Assembly: GCA_963966275.1 (NCBI GenBank)
Contig: CAWZYQ010000063.1
Location: 1-20,468, forward strand
Length of the DNA stretch: 20,468 nucleotides
Reading direction: 5' to 3'
DNA from: UBA10427 sp003500135
Lineage (GTDB): Bacteria > Bacteroidota > Bacteroidia > Cytophagales > Cyclobacteriaceae
Made by a program: the position numbers and the translations under genes. The notes below the pieces were generated by a model, which searched no databases, was not told the origin of the DNA, and saw only the letters and a program-made list of their open reading frames with translations. This document shows, one piece after another, positions 15,221-20,468 of the stretch (its first letter is position 1; each line of letters opens with the position of its first letter).

Positions 15221-16294
15221 TTACTCAGCTTCCTGTATAATGGGCAAAATAATATAAAAACAGGTCCCCTGCCCTTCTTCACTTTCTACTTCAATTTGTC
15301 CCTGGTGACCCGAGATAATGGATTGAACAGTAACCAGACCAAGCCCCATACCACCACTTTTTGCACTGAAAAAAGGGTCGAATAGACGGTTTAAATGCTT
15401 TTTCTTAATACCCTTGCCATTATCTTCCAATGATATTACCACTTCTTGTTCATCAACATCTGTGCTCACTTTTAAAACCCCTTTTCCATCTTCCATGGCT
15501 TCGATAGCATTTAAACATAAATTGAGCAATGCCACTTTGATCTGATTGCGATCAAGGGCCATAGCCGGATTTTTCGTACTAAGCTCCAACTCCAGTTGCA
15601 TTTGCCTAAGCTCCAACCTGTCTTTGGCGAGGACCAGGGTTTCAGTAATAACATCGTTGAGCTTAACTGTGGAAAATTTAAAATCTTTTTTGCGGGAAGA
15701 TTTAAGTAAATCATCAACAAGGCCACTAATCCGTTTGACATTTCTTGAGATAGTATCTATGTAAAACACATAATCTTCGTTCAATTCTTTCAGTTCATCC
15801 TTTAGTTGTTCCAAAGCAAGATTGATATTGGTTAAAGGATTGCGCACTTCGTGGCCAATTGTACGGGCAATGCGGCCAGTTACCGAAAGCTTTTCAGCCT
15901 GAAGCAATTTTTGCTCTGCTTCTTTTCTGGCCGTAATATTTCTTATTAAACCTATATAAGTTTGAATTCCTGCATGATTGACAGAGCAAACGAAATTGAT
16001 AATGCAAGTAAAAACTTTTCCGCTTTTACTTTTCATTTCGGTTTCGAAGTTCTCTACAAAATCATAATGATAAATTTGTTTGTTGAACCTCAAAAACTCC
16101 TCTTTATCACAAAACAGCTTTTTAAATGACTGAATTTCATCGATTGTGTATTCAAAAAGCCTCACCATAGCCGGATTTACATCAATGATGTTAAATTCGT
16201 TGTTGGTAAAGAAAACCGGATCCAGTGATTTATTAAAGAGGTCCTGGTACCTTTCGGCGCTTTTTTGAATTTGTGACGATTGAAAATTTGTCAT
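15221..16294 (-). CDS. PAS-domain sensor histidine kinase, NtrB type
   Basis: About 357 residues from the ATG at 16294; a TTG two codons earlier is less likely. It has no transmembrane segment, so it should be cytoplasmic. Domains in order: PAS (about 12-125, with NEFNIIDVNPAMVRLFEYT), HisKA with GHEVRNPLTNINLA, where the His near residue 148 is phosphorylated, and the HATPase domain with N-box NLCLNAIEAM, G1 DNGKGI and G2 GGMGLGL. Such kinases usually control NtrC-type regulators. The gene starts 6 bases after the stop of the regulator gene, so the two are one operon. The signal is not evident; the PAS domain may bind a small ligand or cofactor. Confidence 0.9.
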   Translation of the reverse strand: MTNFQSSQIQKSAERYQDLFNKSLDPVFFTNNEFNIIDVNPAMVRLFEYTIDEIQSFKKLFCDKEEFLRFNKQIYHYDFVENFETEMKSKSGKVFTCIINFVCSVNHAGIQTYIGLIRNITARKEAEQKLLQAEKLSVTGRIARTIGHEVRNPLTNINLALEQLKDELKELNEDYVFYIDTISRNVKRISGLVDDLLKSSRKKDFKFSTVKLNDVITETLVLAKDRLELRQMQLELELSTKNPAMALDRNQIKVALLNLCLNAIEAMEDGKGVLKVSTDVDEQEVVISLEDNGKGIKKKHLNRLFDPFFSAKSGGMGLGLVTVQSIISGHQGQIEVESEEGQGTCFYIILPIIQEAE

Positions 16295-16300
16295 ATACAA

Positions 16301-17701
16301 TTAGCTTAATTCAATTTGATAGGCTTTCATTTTATTGTATAAGGTCTTTCGATCAATTTTCAATATTTCTGCAGTTTTGGATTTGTTAAAACCGGTTTTT
16401 CTTAAAGTGTGTAAAATAGCGTTTCTTTCTGCCTTCTCAGCCACGCTTTTTAAATCGGTTATTTCATCAAACATCCACTCAAAATGGTCGTCATTCCCAT
16501 TTTGGTTTTCCTGAGGGATCAAAATCTCGGGCGGTAAATTTTTTTCTTCTATTTGCTCCCCTTCTGTCATCAACACGGCCCTTTTAATCACATTTCTAAG
16601 TTCGCGTAGATTCCCATGCCAAATATATTGTTTCAATTTATCCATAGTGTTTTCGGAAAAACCACTCACTTGTTTCTGAAGCTGTGCATTGGCCATTTCT
16701 AGAAAATGAGTAGAGAAAACTTCAATATCGTCTTTTCGGGCGCGTATTGGTGGTATGTGGATATTAAACTCGTTTAACCTGTGATAGATATCTTCTCTAA
16801 ACCCACCTTCCTGAACAAGTTTTAGCAAGTTTTCATTGGTTGCCACTATTATTCTAACGTCTACAATAATTTCCTTATCCCCTCCTATCCGACGCACCTT
16901 TCTTTCCTGCAAAACCCTTAAGAGTTTTATTTGATTCTCGTAGGTAAGATTGCCAATTTCATCCAAGAATAATGTCCCTCCGTTTGCCAGTTCAAAGCAA
17001 CCCTTTTTGTCCTGGAGCGCCCCGGTAAAAGCGCCTTTCACATGGCCAAAAAGCTCACTTCCAGCCAAATCTTTTGGAAGTGCACCACAATCAACAGCCA
17101 TAAATGGCCCTTCGGCCCTTTGACTTTTCTCATGGATTGACCGGGCAACGAATTCTTTTCCTGTACCAGTTTCTCCGGAAATAATTACCGAAAGATCAGT
17201 TGGAGCTATTAGCGTGATATGCTTTTGTATATTTTCTGATTGCGGGCTGGTCCCTACTACAAATTTTTGTTGAACTTTTGGTGAAATATTTCTTTTCCGG
17301 CGGTTTTTAATGGCTTCTTCCTCAACAGCCTCTTTTTCTTTTGCTACATTTATTGCATCCTTTATTGTGTGCAAAATCTCTTCTGGATGCAAAGGTTTTA
17401 CAACATATTCATAAGCGCCCTCTTTAAGTGTTTTAACAGCCGTTCGTACATCGGAATACCCAGTAATGAAAATCACCTGTGATTTAGGCAAAAATATTTT
17501 CAGCTTTTTCATTACATCTATCCCGTCCCCATCCGGTAATTTCAGGTCAAGCAAAATAACATCGAAGGGATTATTTTTACCTACCTGCACTGCCTCACTT
17601 CCTGTTGAGGCGGTTTGCATTTCAAATCCTTTTTTACTTAAATATCTTTCAAGTAAAAGTCTGATATCGGTATCGTCATCAACGACTAATATTTTGTGCA
17701 T
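16301..17701 (-). CDS. Sigma-54-dependent response regulator, NtrC family
   Basis: 466 residues. Receiver domain (1-120) with acidic pocket V-DDD, phosphoacceptor D52 in LLDLKLP and the conserved Lys in VKPLHPEE. AAA+ ATPase (about 148-375) with Walker A GETGTGKE, the sigma-54 contact loop GAFTGA (223-228), Walker B GGTLFLDEIG and the arginine-finger region RLNEFNIHIPP. C-terminal Fis-type helix-turn-helix (NKSKTAEILKIDRKTLYNKM). The intact GAFTGA loop means it can activate transcription with RpoN. It lies 40 bases after the FNT gene and directly before its kinase, suggesting an FNT-regulator-kinase operon. A likely target is dps, whose upstream region has a -24/-12 site. Confidence 0.95.
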   Translation of the reverse strand: MHKILVVDDDTDIRLLLERYLSKKGFEMQTASTGSEAVQVGKNNPFDVILLDLKLPDGDGIDVMKKLKIFLPKSQVIFITGYSDVRTAVKTLKEGAYEYVVKPLHPEEILHTIKDAINVAKEKEAVEEEAIKNRRKRNISPKVQQKFVVGTSPQSENIQKHITLIAPTDLSVIISGETGTGKEFVARSIHEKSQRAEGPFMAVDCGALPKDLAGSELFGHVKGAFTGALQDKKGCFELANGGTLFLDEIGNLTYENQIKLLRVLQERKVRRIGGDKEIIVDVRIIVATNENLLKLVQEGGFREDIYHRLNEFNIHIPPIRARKDDIEVFSTHFLEMANAQLQKQVSGFSENTMDKLKQYIWHGNLRELRNVIKRAVLMTEGEQIEEKNLPPEILIPQENQNGNDDHFEWMFDEITDLKSVAEKAERNAILHTLRKTGFNKSKTAEILKIDRKTLYNKMKAYQIELS

Positions 17702-17741
17702 GGTTTTCCTGGTTAAGTAGTTTAAACGGTAGGGTTTTGGT

Positions 17742-18590
17742 TTAATTTTTAACGTGGCTATACTTTAGCAGGGCCACGAAAACTGCACCTCCTACAAGGT
17801 TACCAATGGTTGCCCACCATTGGAATCTGATATAATCACCAAATGTGAGTTCATCGCTGGTAATAACCCCGGAAATGACTTCAATCGAACCTATTATACA
17901 GTGGTGTAAACCACCCAGTGCGATAACGACTGTAACGAGAATGATAACAAATATTCTACTGATGGTCTCCTGAGAAGAAGTGACCAGCCACCCGAGAAGG
18001 CCCATCAACCAACCCGCCAATATGGCGCTGAAAAATATCGTATCTGATGGATAATCAAGTAAATGATTGGCTATGTACTCAAATGCACTTACTTTGATAA
18101 AGCCAATTTCCGGCGCCAGATAAGTTATAAATAAAGCGAAGCCAAAACCTCCTAATACATTGCCGAAGTAAACAAGCCCCCAAAGGATTAAAAGTGAACG
18201 GACGGTCTGTTTACCATTGAGCACGGGAACCATTGCTAATGCTGTATGCTCAGTAAATAGCTCACTGCGCCCAATAATCACGAATATAAAACCCAATGGA
18301 TAGCTTACTGCCATCATGAATTTTAAAGAAGAAGCTGAGACCTGACCTTGAAAAAGGGTCAACAAAACACCCATTAACAATAAACTGAAACCTATTTCCA
18401 ATCCACCTGCAACAGAGCTTATGAAAAGACCTATATTCGACCTGCCATACTCTTTCTGCCCCGCCTCTATCTGCTCGTTTAATATTTCATCTACTTCCTT
18501 GGGTTTATCAGATTTTATAGGCAATGGCTTTTCATCCAATTTTTTCTTGCCGGTCAGGCTGCTGCTTTTGGGTATATTACTTACTGACAT
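17742..18590 (-). CDS. Formate/nitrite transporter (FNT) family membrane protein
   Basis: 282 residues. A hydrophilic N-terminal tail of about 50 residues is rich in Lys, Ser and Pro. Six transmembrane segments follow (roughly 53-78, 90-108, 130-158, 190-210, 215-238, 252-278). Family patterns include GLFISSVAGGLEIGFSLLLMG, FIIGRSELFTEHTALA, and GNVLGGFGFAL. The LGGLHHCIIGSIEV helix lies where the central His of FNT channels is found. FNT proteins pass small monovalent anions such as formate, nitrite or hydrosulfide. The YfdC-like branch fits the long tail better than FocA or NirC; the substrate is not settled by sequence. It is the first gene before the sigma-54 two-component pair. Confidence 0.88.
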   Translation of the reverse strand: MSVSNIPKSSSLTGKKKLDEKPLPIKSDKPKEVDEILNEQIEAGQKEYGRSNIGLFISSVAGGLEIGFSLLLMGVLLTLFQGQVSASSLKFMMAVSYPLGFIFVIIGRSELFTEHTALAMVPVLNGKQTVRSLLILWGLVYFGNVLGGFGFALFITYLAPEIGFIKVSAFEYIANHLLDYPSDTIFFSAILAGWLMGLLGWLVTSSQETISRIFVIILVTVVIALGGLHHCIIGSIEVISGVITSDELTFGDYIRFQWWATIGNLVGGAVFVALLKYSHVKN

Positions 18591-18765
18591 GTACCTTTTT
18601 AATACTTAAAAATGAAGGTATTGTTTTGTTTTCGGGGAAAAATTGGGGAAAAAAATACACATATATTAGATTAGCAGTCTTTCATGTGCATATAAAACTT
18701 CTCCGTATGGTATTTCCATTACCTAATCAAAAAACGCTACATTCATCAAACGCCAACAACAAAAA

Positions 18766-19191
18766 TTATTTTGACATAAACATCTTGTAAAACGAATCTT
18801 TATAAATCAGGTAGGTGAAATAAGCCAATAACATGCTTACAAATTTATCCAGAAAAGAATAGGCATAAGCAAAACTAAAATGTATAGAATTTAATAAATA
18901 GAAACCCGCCTCTATTGCTATCGAAATTATTAAAAAAGAAAAACTAGCTTTAATCAGATGTTGCCCCCTTAGTTGCAAAAGTAGAAGATAAAAAATGATA
19001 AACGTGAGATAAAAACCGCCTATTTGAAATACGTAAAAACCCAAAGAATTCATAAAGCTTTCATTGATAAATAAATGCGCTGTACTAAATGAATTATGTA
19101 AGATTACAAATACGAATTGAAATATTATTGGTAACCCTTCAGCAAGTAATGCATAAAGGGCTGTGATGACCAGGAACCTATATTTTTTCAT
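18766..19191 (-). CDS. Small integral membrane protein of unknown function
   Basis: 141 residues, strongly hydrophobic, with about four transmembrane helices (roughly 8-30, 50-75, 80-102, 106-126) and a positively charged N-terminus (MKKYR). I recognise no family. It lies about 175 bases upstream of the FNT gene on the same strand, so joint transcription is possible but not evident. Codon use and base composition are AT-rich compared with neighbours, which may mean later acquisition or weak constraint. Confidence 0.6.
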   Translation of the reverse strand: MKKYRFLVITALYALLAEGLPIIFQFVFVILHNSFSTAHLFINESFMNSLGFYVFQIGGFYLTFIIFYLLLLQLRGQHLIKASFSFLIISIAIEAGFYLLNSIHFSFAYAYSFLDKFVSMLLAYFTYLIYKDSFYKMFMSK

Positions 19192-19369
19192 TTTTATAAA
19201 TATTTAAATTTCAACTCTTTATTAAACCAACATCCATTATTATAACAATAATAAACTTTGATGCGTTCGAAAAAATCATTTTAAAAGAGCATAGGTTCAT
19301 TTGAAGAAAAATAGTAAATTGGTTTTGAGTAACCTGTATTTACGGTGCAAAATAGATTAATCCTTGTAG
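19192..19369. other. Divergent intergenic region
   Basis: AT-rich gap between the small membrane protein (minus) and the UPF0251 gene (plus), so both promoters should lie here. No clear -33/-7 pair or sigma-54 site was found by eye, and no repeat stands out. Confidence 0.3.
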
Positions 19370-19921
19370 ATGCCTAATAAAAAGAAACATAAGAAAGTTG
19401 GTTTACCTCCGCCAATGGAGGGTTTTAAGCCTTTTGGTATCCCCTTAAAAAATATTGACCCAGTAGTGTTGCTGGTTGAAGAATATGAGGCCATCCGTCT
19501 GACAGATTATGAAAATCTATCGCAAAGTGAGGCGGCTATGAAAATGAGTATTTCCAGACCCACTTTTACAAGGTTGTACGATAAAGCGAGAAAAAACATT
19601 GCAAAAGCATTTGTTGAGGGAAAAGCTATATTTATTCAAGGGGGCACATACATTTCTGATGACTATTGGTATAAATGTCTTGATTGTTTGGAAGTAATGA
19701 TTGCCTTGAAACCAATAGATCAATGTAGAAAATGCGATTCCAAAAATATTACCCCGTTGAACACCCCTTTATTAAAGTCTAATTGTATTTGTGTTCATTG
19801 TAGCACACGTATACCCCATGAATCAGGTGTACCGTGCCATACAATAAAATGTTCCAAATGTGGTAAATCAATGATCAGGGAAGAATCTTACCATCATTTA
19901 TTATTTATGAAAAAGAGTTAA
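19370..19921 (+). CDS. UPF0251/DUF134 DNA-binding protein with zinc-ribbon tail
   Basis: 183 residues. Residues about 10-95 match the DUF134 (UPF0251) family: GLPPPMEGFKPFGIPL, then VLLVEEYEAIRLTDYENLSQ, then a sigma-factor-like helix-turn-helix (SEAAMKMSISRPTFTRLYDKARK). The remainder holds ten Cys, including C103xxC106, C119xxC122, a C139xCxxC144 cluster and PCHTIKCSKCG, so two zinc-binding ribbons are likely. Family members are predicted transcription regulators, often near genes for iron-molybdenum cofactor or iron-sulfur functions. No such gene is adjacent here, so the target is unknown. It is divergent from the minus-strand block and followed by an insertion sequence. Confidence 0.88.
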   Translation: MPNKKKHKKVGLPPPMEGFKPFGIPLKNIDPVVLLVEEYEAIRLTDYENLSQSEAAMKMSISRPTFTRLYDKARKNIAKAFVEGKAIFIQGGTYISDDYWYKCLDCLEVMIALKPIDQCRKCDSKNITPLNTPLLKSNCICVHCSTRIPHESGVPCHTIKCSKCGKSMIREESYHHLLFMKKS

Positions 19922-20239
19922 GACTAAATATGCATTCCTATCAAATATTTCGCCCCCCCAACCAGACACCAAAAAACCTCTTTCAGATTGGTCCTGGTAA
20001 ATAAAATAAGTCATTGTTAAACAAGGACTTATCAGATTTTGCAAGTTACATATAAGCAAACTGGAAAACAGAATTCAATCCATTCTATACAAGTTCCTGT
20101 CTGACTTAATTAAAAAAAATAAAATACAAAACACCGATTGTAATCAACACAATTCATATTGAAATCTATGTAACCCACTGGTAAACTGCATCTACCAAAT
20201 ATCGTAGAAATATGCTAATCTTGCTGGAAAAGATTTTAG
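19922..20239. other. Intergenic region with probable left end of an IS66 element
   Basis: About 320 bases without a supported gene. No terminator hairpin was found after the UPF0251 gene. A C-rich run lies near 19952-19958. GTAACCCACTGG at about 20170 is a candidate terminal repeat, since IS66-type elements commonly begin with GTAA; it sits 70 bases before the first element gene. The other terminus is outside the window, so the end is not confirmed. Confidence 0.35.
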
Positions 20240-20468
20240 ATGGAAAACACACAAAGGAGACGCACCAAAGAAGAGATGTTCCCAATGGTGGAGTTATGGC
20301 AGCATAGCGGATTGAGCAAAAAGCGGTTTTGTGAAGAAAAAGGCATAGTAAAATCAGTTTTTCATTATTGGTATAAGAAGTACAGGGAAGAAGATGGACA
20401 GGGCGGTTTTATCCCGCTTATACCGGACACACCCCATTCGGGTATTCAAGGGCCTTCCATAGAGGTCC
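20240..20468 (+). CDS. tnpA: IS66-type accessory protein TnpA, partial (runs off the window)
   Basis: 76 codons from the ATG at 20240 to the window edge with no stop. The product begins MENTQRRRTKEEM and continues WQHSGLSKKRFCEEKGI and FHYWYKKYREE, then a Gly/Pro-rich linker. This is the helix-turn-helix layout of the first protein (TnpA, transposase-8-like) of IS66-family insertion sequences, which is usually followed by TnpB and the large DDE transposase TnpC. Those would lie right of the window. The frame is intact as far as seen. Confidence 0.85.
   Translation, partial: MENTQRRRTKEEMFPMVELWQHSGLSKKRFCEEKGIVKSVFHYWYKKYREEDGQGGFIPLIPDTPHSGIQGPSIEV

Noticed and set aside
18591..18765. Sigma-54 promoter upstream of the FNT gene
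   Set aside because: No GG and GC pair with a 10-base gap was found on the minus strand in this stretch.

Overview
The window looks like a chromosomal segment of a Bacteroidota bacterium, probably in or near the Cytophagales. It is AT-rich and has promoter words of the Bacteroidota type (TAnnTTTG at -7). It carries a DUF4493-like plus lamin-tail lipoprotein, two-component propeller (Reg_prop) repeats and a long-form isocitrate dehydrogenase. The taxon is inferred from gene style; no rRNA or other marker gene is present.

Layout. Positions 1-420 hold short tandem repeats, a terminator-like hairpin and a good Bacteroidota promoter. Positions 414-760 look like a structured RNA: words in the order and spacing of an S-box (SAM-I type) core, then a run of four or more inverted repeats with alternative pairings. 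It leads into short, apparently decayed reading frames (747-1528). A lipid A-type acyltransferase follows on the minus strand (1548-2426). Positions 2565-6007 are a graveyard of sensory genes: a frameshifted OmpR-type regulator, a histidine kinase with a stop codon and a lost ATP-binding segment, a decayed DDE transposase, and a broken propeller-type sensor. Next come isocitrate dehydrogenase (6357-7799), a DUF4493-like/LTD lipoprotein (8004-9260), a small secreted protein (9327-9725) and a Kir-type potassium channel split by one in-frame TAA (9855-10817).

From 10868 to 19191 every gene is on the minus strand, and the set reads as an envelope and redox stress block. In transcription order it is: a small four-TM protein, an FNT-family transporter, an NtrC-type sigma-54 activator with its PAS histidine kinase, a Dps ferritin, a type II NADH dehydrogenase, a YtxH-like protein, an MscS channel, an ArsC-fold protein without its catalytic cysteine, and a small helical protein. 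A -24/-12 (sigma-54) promoter candidate lies just upstream of dps, which fits the nearby sigma-54 activator. The window ends with a UPF0251/DUF134 regulator on the plus strand and the start of an IS66-type element that runs off the edge.

The main themes are extensive decay of accessory sensory genes beside intact housekeeping genes, a possible riboswitch-like leader stranded upstream of dead genes, and a compact stress block that may be partly under sigma-54 control. No tRNA, rRNA or CRISPR array was seen.
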